DNA of 64,000 nt. Source: Alteromonas sp. ASW11-130. GTDB taxonomy: Bacteria; Pseudomonadota; Gammaproteobacteria; Enterobacterales; Alteromonadaceae. The notes below the pieces were generated by a model that saw only the letters and a program-made list of their open reading frames with translations, was not told where the DNA came from and ran no database searches. Numbering within the stretch: the stretch's first letter is position 1; each line of letters begins with the position of its first letter. The stretch spans positions 1 to 64,000 of the forward strand of contig NZ_JAPFRE010000035.1 in assembly GCF_026183735.1 (NCBI RefSeq), read 5' to 3'. Both the position numbers and the translations under genes were made by a program. Positions 45,264 to 55,351 of the stretch are shown here, piece after piece.

Positions 45264-46601
45264 ATGATAAAAATCAAGAAAGGTCTCGACCTCCCTATTA
45301 AGGGAGCGCCTGAGCAGCAAATCTCCGAAGGAGTAGCTGTTACGCGCGTTGCCATTCTGGGAGAAGAATATGTGGGCATGCGCCCAACGATGCACGTTCA
45401 GGTAGGCGATCAGGTACAAAAAGGCCAGATTCTTTTTGAAGATAAAAAGAATCCTGGTGTTAAATTTACCGCGCCTGCAGCTGGTGAAGTGGTTGAAGTC
45501 AACCGTGGAGCCAAGCGTGTACTTCAGTCAGTTGTCATTAAAGTGCAAGGTGATGGAAAAGTGGAATTTCCCACTGTTTCTGAAGCCAATATCGCGAATG
45601 CGTCTAGAGAACAACTTCAGCAAACGCTGGTTGATTCAGGTATGTGGACAGCGTTACGCACGCGGCCATTTAGTAAAGCGCCTGCACTTGGTTCAATACC
45701 TGTGGCTATATTTGTCAATGCGATGGATACAAATCCATTAGCAGCCGATCCTGCCCCTATTATCGCAGAACGTGAACAGGACTTTGTTCATGGCCTAAAA
45801 GCGATGACGGTGCTTAGTGGCGGTAAAGTATTCGTCACGAAAGCGGCGGGTGCAAATGTAGCAATTGGTGATGCAGCTGTCGACGTAGAAGAGTTTGGAG
45901 GTCCTCACCCAGCTGGCCTGGTTGGCACCCATATCCACTTCTTGGAATCGGCAGGCGCTAAGAAGGTTGTCTGGCATATAAACTATCAAGACGTAATGGC
46001 CATAGGCTCGTTATTGAAAACAGGCGAATTGGATAACCGTCGGGTAGTGGCATTGGGTGGACCAGCAGCCGTAAAACCACGATTGGTTCGTACCGTATTA
46101 GGTGCAGACATTGCTGAACTAACTGCAAATGAAGTCGTTGACGGTGATGTACGAGCCGTTTCTGGCTCTGTTCTTCATGGTACTACTGCGCAAGGAGTCC
46201 ATGGGTTTCTTGGCCGTTTCCATTTGCAAATCTCACTACTTAAAGAAGGTCGTGAAAAGAAACTGTTTGGTTGGTTAGCTCCTGGTTCTGACATGCATTC
46301 AGTAACGAATGCTTATCTGGGCCATTTGAGCAATAAAACGTACGATATGACCACATCTACCAACGGTTCAGAGCGTTCCATGGTGCCGATCGGTAACTAC
46401 GAACGTATTATGCCATTAGACATCCTACCTACATTGTTACTACGTGACCTGATATCAGGTGATACCGACAGCGCACAACAAATGGGTTGTTTAGAGTTAG
46501 ACGAAGAAGATTTGGCACTTTGTACTTACGTTTGTCCAGGCAAATATAATTACGGCCCTATTCTGCGTAACTGTCTAGCCAAGATCGAGAAAGAGGGTTA
46601 A
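45264..46601 (+). CDS. nqrA: Na+-translocating NADH:quinone reductase subunit A
   Basis: About 445 residues; the ATG at 45264 gives [16 protein letters not shown], the known start of NqrA, so the GTG four codons earlier is not used. A peripheral cytoplasmic subunit of Na+-NQR, implicated in quinone binding. First of six contiguous genes nqrABCDEF, with only 3 bases to nqrB. The complex oxidises NADH, reduces ubiquinone and pumps Na+ in marine bacteria. Confidence 0.97.
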   Translation: MIKIKKGLDLPIKGAPEQQISEGVAVTRVAILGEEYVGMRPTMHVQVGDQVQKGQILFEDKKNPGVKFTAPAAGEVVEVNRGAKRVLQSVVIKVQGDGKVEFPTVSEANIANASREQLQQTLVDSGMWTALRTRPFSKAPALGSIPVAIFVNAMDTNPLAADPAPIIAEREQDFVHGLKAMTVLSGGKVFVTKAAGANVAIGDAAVDVEEFGGPHPAGLVGTHIHFLESAGAKKVVWHINYQDVMAIGSLLKTGELDNRRVVALGGPAAVKPRLVRTVLGADIAELTANEVVDGDVRAVSGSVLHGTTAQGVHGFLGRFHLQISLLKEGREKKLFGWLAPGSDMHSVTNAYLGHLSNKTYDMTTSTNGSERSMVPIGNYERIMPLDILPTLLLRDLISGDTDSAQQMGCLELDEEDLALCTYVCPGKYNYGPILRNCLAKIEKEG

Positions 46602-46604
46602 ATA

Positions 46605-47807
46605 ATGGGTTTGAAAGCGTATTTAGAAAAGATCGAACCTGATTTCGAGCCGGGCGGGAAATACGAAAAGTGGTATGCACTATATGAAGCTGCCGCAACA
46701 ATTTTCTATACACCGGGTAAAGTGAACAAGGCGGGAACGCACGTTCGTGACAGTATCGACTTAAAACGTATCATGATTATGGTGTGGATGGCGACATTCC
46801 CAGCCATGTTCTTTGGTATGTACAATATTGGTTTCCAAGCTCAGGAAGCGCTTGTCGCTGGAGCTGGAACGCTGCCTGATACATGGCAAGCAGCACTATT
46901 CACCTCCTTGGGAGGGGATTTAACTAATGCGGGTGGTTTGGGCCTGTTCCTATATGGCGCCTGTTTCTGGCTTCCCATCTATGCAGTAACGTTTATTGTG
47001 GGTGGTTTCTGGGAAGTATTGTTTGCTTCAATCAGAAAACACGAAGTCAATGAAGGTTTCTTTGTTACTTCAGTTTTGTTCGCATTAACGCTTCCTGCAA
47101 CTATTCCATTATGGCAGGTTGCCCTAGGTATCACCTTTGGTGTGGTAATCGCTAAAGAAGTGTTTGGTGGTACGGGACGTAACTTCCTTAATCCGGCTTT
47201 AGCTGGCCGAGCTTTCCTTTACTTTGCTTACCCTGTGCAGATCTCAGGAGATCAGGTATGGGTTGCTGCAGACGGTTTTTCTGGCGCAACTGCCCTGAGT
47301 CAGGCTGCTGCTGGAAACTTTGATTACACCAACATGAGTATGTGGTGGGATAGCTTTTACGGCTTTATACAGGGTTCAGCAGGTGAAGTATCAACCTTAG
47401 CGATCATTTTAGGTGGCTTATTCATTCTGTATATGCGGATAGCGAGCTGGCGTATCGTCGCTGGCGTGGCGATAGGGGTAGCAGGTTTTGCTACTTTACT
47501 AAACCTTATTGGTAGCGACACCAATCCAATGTTCGCTATGCCAGCGCATTGGCATTTCGTTATTGGCGGTTTGGCATTCGCGATGTTCTTTATGGCTACG
47601 GACCCAGTATCTGCCGCGTTCACTAACAAAGGTAAGTGGGCATTCGGTATATTTATTGGTGTAATGACGGTATTAATCCGTGTACTTAACCCTGCTTTCC
47701 CTGAAGGGGTTATGTTAGCCATTCTATTCGCAAACTTATGGGCGCCGTTGTTTGACTATTTCGTCGCGCAAAGCAATATCAAGCGGAGGTTAGCACGTGT
47801 CGGCTAA
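46605..47807 (+). CDS. nqrB: Na+-NQR subunit B
   Basis: A 400-residue integral membrane subunit with about ten helices. The covalent FMN site is Thr229 in [33 protein letters not shown] is a signature stretch. It carries FMN and riboflavin near the Na+ path. Its 3' end overlaps nqrC by 11 bases. Confidence 0.97.
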   Translation: MGLKAYLEKIEPDFEPGGKYEKWYALYEAAATIFYTPGKVNKAGTHVRDSIDLKRIMIMVWMATFPAMFFGMYNIGFQAQEALVAGAGTLPDTWQAALFTSLGGDLTNAGGLGLFLYGACFWLPIYAVTFIVGGFWEVLFASIRKHEVNEGFFVTSVLFALTLPATIPLWQVALGITFGVVIAKEVFGGTGRNFLNPALAGRAFLYFAYPVQISGDQVWVAADGFSGATALSQAAAGNFDYTNMSMWWDSFYGFIQGSAGEVSTLAIILGGLFILYMRIASWRIVAGVAIGVAGFATLLNLIGSDTNPMFAMPAHWHFVIGGLAFAMFFMATDPVSAAFTNKGKWAFGIFIGVMTVLIRVLNPAFPEGVMLAILFANLWAPLFDYFVAQSNIKRRLARVG

Positions 47808-48558
47808 GAAAGAATCTTTAGGAAAAACAGTCGGCATCGTAGTTGCCGTATGTTTAGTGTGTTCAATTGTGGTATCGGGTGCGGCTGTGGGCTTACGCTC
47901 AATTCAGGAAACCAATGCTGCGTTGGATAAAAAATCAAATATCCTGGCCGCTGCTGGCTTGTATGAAATGGGCATGAGCGGTAGCCAGATTGAATCAACG
48001 TACAGCGAAAACGTTGAGCAACGTTATGTCGATCTGGAGACTGGCGAGTTTACTCAAGCACCTACACCTGACTATGACATGTACAAGGCTGCGAAGCAGG
48101 CCAACTGGAGTACTAAAGTTGAAGGCAGCAATGTTGGTTTCCAGCGCCGCGCGAATGTTGCTTCAGTTTGGCTAGTTAAGGACGGCAATGACGTTAATCG
48201 TATCATTCTCCCGGTCCACGGTAGTGGGTTGTGGGACTTGATGTATGGTTTTCTTGCTGTGGATGCAGACGGCGAAACAATCGCAGAATTGGTATATTAC
48301 CAGCAAAAAGAAACACCTGGATTAGGTGGTGAAGTGCAAAACCCATCCTGGCAAGCTAAGTGGGAAGGGAAAAAGCTTTACGAAGATGGCGACGTTGCTA
48401 TTCGCGTGAAGAAAAGCGCAAACCCCGATGACCCCTACGCTGTAGATGGTCTTTCTGGTGCGACTTTGACCAGTAACGGTGTGGAAAATACCATTCGTTA
48501 CTGGGTAGGTGAGAACGGCTTCGGCCCGTTTTTGAAAAAACAAGCATGGCGTTCATAA
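47797..48558 (+). CDS. nqrC: Na+-NQR subunit C
   Basis: A 253-residue subunit starting with GTG inside the end of nqrB. One N-terminal membrane helix ([22 protein letters not shown]) precedes a periplasmic flavodomain with covalent FMN at Thr225 ([12 protein letters not shown]). The flavin is attached by ApbE, encoded at 51133. Confidence 0.97.
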   Translation: MSAKKESLGKTVGIVVAVCLVCSIVVSGAAVGLRSIQETNAALDKKSNILAAAGLYEMGMSGSQIESTYSENVEQRYVDLETGEFTQAPTPDYDMYKAAKQANWSTKVEGSNVGFQRRANVASVWLVKDGNDVNRIILPVHGSGLWDLMYGFLAVDADGETIAELVYYQQKETPGLGGEVQNPSWQAKWEGKKLYEDGDVAIRVKKSANPDDPYAVDGLSGATLTSNGVENTIRYWVGENGFGPFLKKQAWRS

Positions 48559-48570
48559 GGGGAGCTTTTC

Positions 48571-49203
48571 ATGGCAGACGCTAAAGAAATGAAAAAGGCT
48601 CTCTTTGGGCCGATTCTTGACAATAACCCAATCGCACTTCAGGTACTGGGTATCTGCTCTGCGTTGGCAATTACGACTAAATTAGAAACTGCACTTGTTA
48701 TGTCGTTGGCATTAACCAGCGTTGTGGCTTTTTCTAATTTATTTATTTCACTTATTCGACATCAGATTCCTTCTAGTGTGCGAATCATTATCCAGATGAC
48801 AATTATTGCCTCGCTGGTAATTGTGGTAGACCAAATCCTAAAAGCTTACTCCTATGAGATTTCAAAACAGCTTTCGGTGTTCGTAGGTCTTATCATCACC
48901 AATTGCATTGTAATGGGTCGTGCAGAAGCCTATGCGATGAAAAGCCCACCGCTGATGAGCTTTTTAGATGGCATTGGTAACGGTTTAGGGTACTCCTTTA
49001 TCTTAATTGTTATTGGCACAATTAAAGAGTTGTTTGGTTTTGGTACCATTCTTGGCTTTGAAATTTTGCCATTGGTTCAAAATGGTGGCTGGTACCAGGG
49101 TAACGGTTTATTAATCTTACCGTTTAGCTCGTTCTTCTTGATTGCTGGAATGATCTGGTTTATTCGTACTATTCGCCCTGAGCAAGTAGAGCCTAAGGAA
49201 TAA
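48571..49203 (+). CDS. nqrD: Na+-NQR subunit D
   Basis: A 210-residue membrane subunit of the RnfE/NqrD family: [32 protein letters not shown] and [17 protein letters not shown] with the cysteine region that holds the intramembrane iron centre with NqrE. GGGGAG precedes the ATG. Confidence 0.97.
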   Translation: MADAKEMKKALFGPILDNNPIALQVLGICSALAITTKLETALVMSLALTSVVAFSNLFISLIRHQIPSSVRIIIQMTIIASLVIVVDQILKAYSYEISKQLSVFVGLIITNCIVMGRAEAYAMKSPPLMSFLDGIGNGLGYSFILIVIGTIKELFGFGTILGFEILPLVQNGGWYQGNGLLILPFSSFFLIAGMIWFIRTIRPEQVEPKE

Positions 49204-49206
49204 GTC

Positions 49207-49815
49207 ATGGAATATTATTTATCTTTATTTGTTCGCTCTGTTTTCGTAGAAAATATGGCGTTATCGCTATTTTTAGGGATGTGTACGTTTCTAGCCGTTT
49301 CCAAGAAAGTTAAAACGGCAATGGGGCTGGGCGTCGCCGTAATCGTGGTGCTAGGTATCTCAGTACCGGTGAACCAGGTAATTTATGTAAACATCCTGGC
49401 GCCTGGAGCACTGGCTTGGGCTGGTTTCCCAGACGCTGACTTAAGCTTTCTTAATTTCCTTACGTTTATAGGGGTTATTGCTGCGCTGGTACAAATTTTG
49501 GAAATGAGTTTAGATAAGTTCTTTCCAGCGTTGTACAACGCACTAGGTATCTTCTTACCATTAATTACAGTTAACTGTGCTATTTTCGGTGGTGTTGCAT
49601 TCGCGGTTCAGCGTGAATACAGCTTCACTGAGAGTATTGTGTACGGTATTGGAAGTGGCTTTGGCTGGGCAATTGCAATTGTTCTGCTTGCTGCGGTACG
49701 TGAGAAGCTAAAATATGCTGATATGCCTGACGGTATCCGTGGGCTAGGTTCAGTATTTATGATCGCGGGGCTGATGGCCCTTGGCTTCCAGTCGTTTACT
49801 GGTATTCAGCTTTAA
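49207..49815 (+). CDS. nqrE: Na+-NQR subunit E
   Basis: A 202-residue membrane subunit of the RnfA/NqrE family, pseudo-symmetric to Nqr[23 protein letters not shown] and [18 protein letters not shown] carry the conserved cysteines of the shared iron site. Three bases after nqrD. Confidence 0.97.
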   Translation: MEYYLSLFVRSVFVENMALSLFLGMCTFLAVSKKVKTAMGLGVAVIVVLGISVPVNQVIYVNILAPGALAWAGFPDADLSFLNFLTFIGVIAALVQILEMSLDKFFPALYNALGIFLPLITVNCAIFGGVAFAVQREYSFTESIVYGIGSGFGWAIAIVLLAAVREKLKYADMPDGIRGLGSVFMIAGLMALGFQSFTGIQL

Positions 49816-49835
49816 TTAAGCGTGGGAGCAACTAA

Positions 49836-51068
49836 ATGAATCAGGTAGAAATCTATCTAGGCGTGGGCATGTTCATTGCCATTGTACTTGCGCTTGTGTT
49901 TATCATCATGTTCGCCAAGTCGAAACTTGTGCCAAGTGGTGACGTAAAAATTACGATTAATAACGATCCGGAAAAAGCAATTCACACCGAACCTGGTGGA
50001 AAATTGCTGGGTGCCCTTGCTGAGGCGGGTATATTCGTTTCCTCAGCCTGCGGTGGAGGTGGCTCGTGTGGCCAATGTCGTGTGGATGTTAAATCAGGTG
50101 GTGGGGAAATATTACCTACGGAACTAGATCATATAACCAAACGTGAAGCCCGCGAAGGTTGTCGTTTATCTTGCCAGGTAGCCGTAAAGCAGGATATGGA
50201 CATCGAACTTCCGGAAGAAGTGTTTGGTATTAAAAAGTGGGATTGTGAAGTTATCTCTAACGATAACAAAGCTACGTTCATTAAGGAGCTTAAGCTTAAG
50301 ATTCCTAACGGTGAAAGTGTACCTTTCCGCGCTGGTGGTTATATTCAAATTGAAGCTCCACCTCATCATGTGAAGTACAAAGACTTTGAAGTGCCAGAGA
50401 AATTCCGTGGTGATTGGGAGCGTTTCGGTTTCTTTGATATTGAATCAAAAGTAGACGAAGAAACTATCCGTGCTTACTCGATGGCCAACTACCCGGAAGA
50501 AGAAGGGATTATTATGCTGAATGTGCGTATTGCTACGCCGCCGCCAAATAATCTTTCTCTACCGGCTGGTAAAATGTCATCGTACATTTGGAGCCTTAAA
50601 GCTGGCGACAAAGCGACAATTTCTGGTCCGTTTGGTGAATTCTTTGCAAAAGATACCGAAGCAGAAATGGTGTTTGTGGGTGGTGGTGCCGGGATGGCTC
50701 CAATGCGCTCACATATCTTTGACCAACTCCGTCGAATCAAAACGGATCGTAAAATCAGCTTTTGGTATGGTGCCCGTTCTTTACGCGAAATGTTCTACGT
50801 AGAAGATTTTGATATGCTGGCAGAAGAAAATGATAATTTTGAATGGCATGTGGCCTTATCTGATCCTCAGCCGGAAGATAATTGGGATGGTTATACAGGG
50901 TTTATTCACCAGGTATTATTAGAAAATTATCTAAAAGATCACCCCGCGCCAGAAGACTGCGAGTTTTATATGTGTGGACCGCCTATGATGAACGCAGCTG
51001 TTATTAACATGCTTAAAGATCTTGGGGTCGAAGACGAGAACATTATGCTTGATGATTTCGGTGGTTAA
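49836..51068 (+). CDS. nqrF: Na+-NQR subunit F (NADH dehydrogenase subunit)
   Basis: A 410-residue subunit: membrane helix 5-27, a 2Fe-2S ferredoxin domain with Cys72, Cys78, Cys81 and Cys113 ([18 protein letters not shown]), then an FAD domain ([11 protein letters not shown]) and an NADH domain ([25 protein letters not shown]). It accepts electrons from NADH. Last structural gene, followed by a strong terminator. Confidence 0.97.
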   Translation: MNQVEIYLGVGMFIAIVLALVFIIMFAKSKLVPSGDVKITINNDPEKAIHTEPGGKLLGALAEAGIFVSSACGGGGSCGQCRVDVKSGGGEILPTELDHITKREAREGCRLSCQVAVKQDMDIELPEEVFGIKKWDCEVISNDNKATFIKELKLKIPNGESVPFRAGGYIQIEAPPHHVKYKDFEVPEKFRGDWERFGFFDIESKVDEETIRAYSMANYPEEEGIIMLNVRIATPPPNNLSLPAGKMSSYIWSLKAGDKATISGPFGEFFAKDTEAEMVFVGGGAGMAPMRSHIFDQLRRIKTDRKISFWYGARSLREMFYVEDFDMLAEENDNFEWHVALSDPQPEDNWDGYTGFIHQVLLENYLKDHPAPEDCEFYMCGPPMMNAAVINMLKDLGVEDENIMLDDFGG

Positions 51069-51086
51069 GCAAGATGTGATGTAACA

Positions 51087-51113
51087 AAAAGGGGGCTTAA
51101 CGCCCCCTTTTTA
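51087..51113 (+). terminator. Terminator of the nqrABCDEF operon
   Basis: AAAAAGGGGGC and GCCCCCTTTTT form a perfect 11-bp stem around TTAAC. It separates nqrF from apbE, so apbE and nqrM probably depend on read-through or their own promoter. Confidence 0.9.
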
Positions 51114-51132
51114 AATTCCAGAGAGAGTAGTC

Positions 51133-52155
51133 GTGTTTAAGCATATATTTGCAGTCTTAATATGGCTGGTTGCCAGTGTTTTACTTAGCGGATGTAGCGA
51201 TGCAACCTCACCAGTGGTTCATCTGCAAGGTAAAACGATGGGAACTTCGTATAATGTTAAATTCGTTGTTGAAGAACAAAGTGACGTTGCCGGGTTGCAA
51301 GCCAAAATTGACGCTAGGCTAGCCGAAATAAACAAGTTAATGTCTACTTATGACCCAACATCGGAGTTATCTCGCTTTAATCAAAATAGATTTACCAAAC
51401 CTTTTCCGCTGTCGAAAGAAACGGCATTGGTAATCGATGAGGCGCTCAGGTTAGGCGAACTCAGTAAAGGTGTATTAGATATAACCGTGGGTCCTTTAGT
51501 TAACTTATGGGGATTTGGCCCTAATAAGCGCCCTGAGCGTGCCCCTGACGAAGAAACTATCGCTGCTGTTAGAGAGTATGTAGGTCTAGATAAAATTCGT
51601 CTGATAGATACTAAACTAACAAAGTTGCACCCAATGGTGTACGTTGATTTATCCACTATCGCTAAAGGTTATGGTGTGGATGAAATTGTAGCGATACTCG
51701 AAGAAAGCAATCTTGAGAACTATCTGGTCGAAATTGGCGGTGAAATGCGTGTTTCCGGTCATCGGGGGAATGGTGATGAATGGCTCATTGCAATTGAAAA
51801 ACCGGTTTCCGATGAGCGAAGTGTTCAACGTATTGTTTCAATTGGGCAACATGCTATTGCAACTGCAGGCGATTATCGAAACTTTTATGAGCAAGATGGG
51901 GTTCGTTATTCCCATTTAATCGATCCGCGCAGTGGCAAACCCATTCAGCATAATTTAGTTTCTGTCACTGTGGTCGATAAATCTTCTATGACGGCTGATG
52001 GACTGGCGACAGCTTTTAACGTTATCGGATGGGATGGGGCGAAAGAGTTAGCAGAAACCCATAAACTTGCCGTTTATTTAATTCGTAAAAACAACGGTGA
52101 GTTTGAAGAGTATGCATCTGAAGAATTTAACCGCATTGTAAAAATGCACGATTAG
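51133..52155 (+). CDS. apbE: FAD:protein FMN transferase ApbE
   Basis: A 340-residue lipoprotein (lipobox VLLSGCSD, Cys about 22) starting with GTG. It transfers FMN from FAD to threonines of NqrB and NqrC. Family marks are GKTMGTSYNVKF, KGVLDITVGPLVNLWGFGP, DLSTIAKGYGVDEI, GGEMRVSGHRG and YSHLIDPRSGKP. It lies between nqrF and nqrM, as expected for the maturation genes of Na+-NQR. Confidence 0.96.
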   Translation: MFKHIFAVLIWLVASVLLSGCSDATSPVVHLQGKTMGTSYNVKFVVEEQSDVAGLQAKIDARLAEINKLMSTYDPTSELSRFNQNRFTKPFPLSKETALVIDEALRLGELSKGVLDITVGPLVNLWGFGPNKRPERAPDEETIAAVREYVGLDKIRLIDTKLTKLHPMVYVDLSTIAKGYGVDEIVAILEESNLENYLVEIGGEMRVSGHRGNGDEWLIAIEKPVSDERSVQRIVSIGQHAIATAGDYRNFYEQDGVRYSHLIDPRSGKPIQHNLVSVTVVDKSSMTADGLATAFNVIGWDGAKELAETHKLAVYLIRKNNGEFEEYASEEFNRIVKMHD

Positions 52156-52165
52156 AGAGGTTGTC

Positions 52166-52399
52166 ATGTCGACATTTATATTGGCATTCGTATTTTTTCT
52201 AGCCATGGTACTGGCAATGGCAGTGGGTTTTTTGGTGCAGCGAAAAAGCATTTCGGGTAGTTGCGGCGGCCTAGGCGCATTGGGCATTGAAAAAGCCTGT
52301 GATTGCCCAGAACCGTGCGATCGTAAAATTGCTCGTATGGAAAAAGAGCAAGCGCGCCAGAAAAAGCTGGATGAATGGAAGCAAAACCAAATCTTATAA
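52166..52399 (+). CDS. nqrM: Na+-NQR maturation protein NqrM
   Basis: A 77-residue protein with one N-terminal membrane helix and a cysteine cluster (GSCGGLGALGIEKACDCPEPCDRK) thought to deliver iron to the NqrD/NqrE cysteine site. It starts 10 bases after apbE with GAGAGG ahead. It is the DUF539-type gene typical of this spot. Confidence 0.95.
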   Translation: MSTFILAFVFFLAMVLAMAVGFLVQRKSISGSCGGLGALGIEKACDCPEPCDRKIARMEKEQARQKKLDEWKQNQIL

Positions 52400-52406
52400 T
52401 ACAGTC

Positions 52407-52434
52407 GCTACTTGCGCATACTGTTGCGAGTAGC
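52407..52434 (+). terminator. Probable weak terminator after nqrM
   Basis: GCTACTTGC and GCGAGTAGC pair imperfectly around CATACTGTT-type loop, followed by TATATCTTTT. Confidence 0.45.
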
Positions 52435-52502
52435 TGCTATATCTTTTCAAATAAGACGCATGAATCACGTAATAAAAAGTGATTTTTTATCTAGAAGCAT
52501 CT

Positions 52503-52525
52503 TATAATACTGTCTATGTGTACAG
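52503..52525 (+). promoter_or_regulatory. dinB promoter -10 with LexA (SOS) box
   Basis: TATAAT at 52503-52508 is directly followed by CTGTCTATGTGTACAG (52510-52525), a perfect CTGT-N8-ACAG LexA box covering the expected start point. dinB should therefore be DNA-damage inducible. Confidence 0.85.
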
Positions 52526-52541
52526 TTGAATCTTGTCTCTT

Positions 52542-53618
52542 GTGCGGAAAATAATTCACGTTGATATGGACTGCTTTTATGCAGCAGTTGAAATGCGTGA
52601 TAATCCCGCGCTCAAAAATATTCCAATCGCCATTGGTGGTAGTGCCAAGGGGCGGGGAGTTATTTCAACTTGTAACTATCCTGCGCGCAAATTTGGTGTA
52701 CGTTCAGCAATGGCTACAGCTTATGCTCTACGATTGTGCCCGGACCTTACGCTAGTAAAAGGAAGAATGGAGGTTTATGTACGTGAATCCCAAAAGTTAC
52801 GAAAAATTTTCGCCGATTACACTGATTTAATTGAACCACTATCGCTCGATGAGGCCTATCTCGATGTCACGCATGTAAAGCTATTTTCAGGAAGTGCCAC
52901 CCGTATTGCGCAGGACATTCGGCGCCGAATAAAAGAAGAATTGAATTTAACTGCCTCGGCAGGGGTAGCATCATGTAAGTTTGTGGCTAAAATCGCCAGC
53001 GATGAGAATAAACCCGACGGGCTATGTGTAATTACACCCGATAAGCTCGACAAGTTCGTTCGTCAGTTACCCTTAGGGAAAATTCCTGGTGTGGGTAAGG
53101 TGACGGTGCAGAAATTGAGTAGATTGGGATTACATACGTGCGAAGATGTTCGCCATTATCCTTTTGAACGTTTGCAAAAAGAGTTGGGCAAGTTTGGTAC
53201 GGTATTGTACAACCGTGCCCATGGGGTGGATGATCGTACAATCAATACAAGCAGGGAGCGCAAGTCCATCGGGGTAGAACGAACGTTTGGTGAAGATATT
53301 CACACGCTTGAAGAGTGTGAAGCAATGCTACCCAATCTATTTGAGAAAATTAAGGAACGTGTACAAGGTTACGAAGCGCGCTCTGGTCAGACGATCAGAA
53401 TTAAATCGTTAGGGGTGAAATTAAAATTCAACGACTTTCAACTAACGACCGTTGAGCATAAACATGCTCAGTTATCATTAGCTTTCTTTAAAACGTTACT
53501 GACTGAAGTTCATCAGCGAGCTAAGGGCAGGGGCATTAGATTGGTGGGTATACATATCAGCCTTGCGGAAGTCGCTCCATTCGAACAGCTACGCTTGCCA
53601 TTGGAGGCGGGAGAATGA
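52542..53618 (+). CDS. dinB: DNA polymerase IV
   Basis: About 358 residues from GTG 52542; MRKIIHVDMDCFYAAVEMRDN equals the start of E. coli DinB, so the TTG three codons earlier is not preferred. A Y-family translesion polymerase: catalytic acids Asp8 (VDMDCF) and Asp-Glu in SLDEAYLD near 103, then thumb (LGKIPGVGKVTVQKL) and little-finger domains (RKSIGVERTF). A LexA box lies at its promoter. Its end overlaps the next small gene by 4 bases. Confidence 0.96.
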   Translation: MRKIIHVDMDCFYAAVEMRDNPALKNIPIAIGGSAKGRGVISTCNYPARKFGVRSAMATAYALRLCPDLTLVKGRMEVYVRESQKLRKIFADYTDLIEPLSLDEAYLDVTHVKLFSGSATRIAQDIRRRIKEELNLTASAGVASCKFVAKIASDENKPDGLCVITPDKLDKFVRQLPLGKIPGVGKVTVQKLSRLGLHTCEDVRHYPFERLQKELGKFGTVLYNRAHGVDDRTINTSRERKSIGVERTFGEDIHTLEECEAMLPNLFEKIKERVQGYEARSGQTIRIKSLGVKLKFNDFQLTTVEHKHAQLSLAFFKTLLTEVHQRAKGRGIRLVGIHISLAEVAPFEQLRLPLEAGE

Positions 53619-53842
53619 CATCTAAATTAAGAAAAGTGCGACCAGGTTTATACAAGCATTACAAAGGGAATGAATACCGCGTTATCGGTGTGGCAACGCA
53701 TTCAGAGACAAAGGAGCGAGTAGTGGTTTACCGGCCATGTTATGGGGAGCAGGCACTTTGGGTTCGCCCATTGGAAATGTTTTGCGAGACTATTTCGGTA
53801 AATAATGAGTCGGTCCCCCGCTTCGCTTTCCTAAGTGAATAA
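53615..53842 (+). CDS. DUF1653 domain protein
   Basis: A 75-residue protein with the DUF1653 pattern RPGLYKHYKGNEYRVIGVATHSETKERVVVYRP...WVRPLEMF. Function unknown, perhaps an RNA or nucleotide-related small beta protein. ATGA overlap with dinB means it is co-transcribed and thus probably SOS-induced with it. Confidence 0.88.
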   Translation: MTSKLRKVRPGLYKHYKGNEYRVIGVATHSETKERVVVYRPCYGEQALWVRPLEMFCETISVNNESVPRFAFLSE

Positions 53843-53911
53843 CATTCCTATTGGATGTAGGCTAAACTTTATACTACAGTAACAGTTTCCTATATAAATA
53901 TAAGGATAATC

Positions 53912-54766
53912 ATGAGCCTACGCCCAAGGACACTTGCCCCAGTCTTAACCATGCTGGTATCACTAAGTGCAGACGCCACAGACAGATTTACTGATGTAGA
54001 AATTACGGTTACGCCGATGGGGGGGGCCATGCACATGTTGTCGGGCCAAGGTGGCAATATTGGTGTTTCTGCCGGCGAAGATGGCATATTGATTATTGAT
54101 GACCAATATGAACCACTGGCGGAGAAAATTGCCCAGTCACTTTCAAAATTAGGTAGTGATTCCCCGAAATTTATCATCAATACACATTATCATGGGGATC
54201 ATACCGGCAGTAATAGTTGGTTTCATACTCATAAAGGCAGTACGATTATGGCGCATGAAAATGTCAGGGTAAGGCTGCTTTCAGATGATAATGTTGTCGA
54301 TGCCGCATTACCTAAAGTGACCTATCAGGACGGCATCAACATTTACTTTAATGATGAAACGTTAAAAATAATACACTTTCCAAAAGGGCATACCGATGGT
54401 GACAGTGTGGTTTGGATAAAAGAGCCCAACATATTACATACAGGTGATTTATTTTTTAACGGCCTCTTTCCGTATATTGATCTGAAATCGGGCGGCTCCG
54501 TAGCGGGTTACATCGATTCTGTCAAAACGCTGCTTGAGAAAATAGATGAATCAACCAAGATTATCCCAGGTCACGGACCCCAGGCAAGTAAGTCGGATTA
54601 TGAAAATTTTCTCTCTATGATAGAAAACACAAAAGCCTTCGTCGAAAAACATAAAGCGGAAGGTAAAAGTGTGGATGATATCGTGGCAATGGGTTTAGAT
54701 AAAAAATGGAAGAGCTGGCACTGGGAGTTTATTACAGAGGAGAAGTGGATAAGGACGCTTTATTAG
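53912..54766 (+). CDS. Exported metallo-beta-lactamase-fold hydrolase
   Basis: A 284-residue protein with a probable signal peptide (to about residue 21, SLSADA). Zinc-binding motif HYHGDHTGSN (about 93-102), then FPKGHTDGD and IIPGHGP supply further His and Asp ligands. This is the quinoprotein-relay/SoxH-like branch of the MBL superfamily. Substrate unknown; it is not near recognised beta-lactam genes. Confidence 0.87.
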   Translation: MSLRPRTLAPVLTMLVSLSADATDRFTDVEITVTPMGGAMHMLSGQGGNIGVSAGEDGILIIDDQYEPLAEKIAQSLSKLGSDSPKFIINTHYHGDHTGSNSWFHTHKGSTIMAHENVRVRLLSDDNVVDAALPKVTYQDGINIYFNDETLKIIHFPKGHTDGDSVVWIKEPNILHTGDLFFNGLFPYIDLKSGGSVAGYIDSVKTLLEKIDESTKIIPGHGPQASKSDYENFLSMIENTKAFVEKHKAEGKSVDDIVAMGLDKKWKSWHWEFITEEKWIRTLY

Positions 54767-55129
54767 TTTAACGCTAAGGCCACATCTCACCACCGATGCG
54801 AAGCAATCTCATACTAGTTGAGCAATGCCTCGATGCAGTAACTTTCGTAAAACGCAATGCCAAGAAGTTGAAGTGTTCTTGACTTAATCACAGCTATGCG
54901 TTTAGCACGAATGCTCGACGCGCTGAATTTAAAGCGGTTTTGCCGTAAATACCTTTCAAAAGTTGAGCTTTATCGTTAACTTTTGCTTACCATTGCGACG
55001 CTTGTATGCCTAGCATAATTGAGCAGGCATCATACGCGTAGGGCCACGAAGTGACAAGTGACAAGTGACAAGTGACAAGTGACAGCCTATCGGAGTAGGT
55101 ATTTTTTCAATTTATCGTAGCTAATCGGT
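54767..55129. other. Intergenic region with heptamer repeat
   Basis: No gene seen between the MBL hydrolase and the gene remnant at 55130-55351. A five-copy 7-bp repeat lies at 55049-55083; the rest has no feature I can support. Confidence 0.4.
55049..55083. repeat. Tandem heptamer repeat (AAGTGAC)5
   Basis: Five exact copies of AAGTGAC. The unit is related to AAGTGCT at 15541-15568 and AAGTAAC (reverse) at 44794-44813. Confidence 0.92.
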
Positions 55130-55351
55130 TTACGAAAGTGCAGGCTGAATCTTGATAGCATCATCTAACGAACTGGGGCCTTTAAGTTCAAGCGTAGAAG
55201 TGCTGCCGTTTAATTTAATGGGGGGCGCCCGTTAGGATAGTTGAAGAATAAATTGGTTCTCATCAGCACAAACAATCCCCACTAAAGGATAGCAGGGATT
55301 TTCGTTACGTAAATCGACGTTGCTACAGCTTTGAAGACCAGCGACAACTAT
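55130..55351 (-). pseudogene. Decayed lipoprotein gene fragment
   Basis: A minus-strand frame reads like protein through an in-frame stop at 55232-55234: VVAGLQSCSNVDLRNENPCY..., stop, RAPPIKLNGSTSTLELKG..., stop at 55130. LQSC looks like a lipobox, but there is no start codon and a TAA stands directly before it. The fragment directly abuts the end of the PEP-CTERM gene. I read it as a truncated and stopped gene; the family is unknown. Confidence 0.4.
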
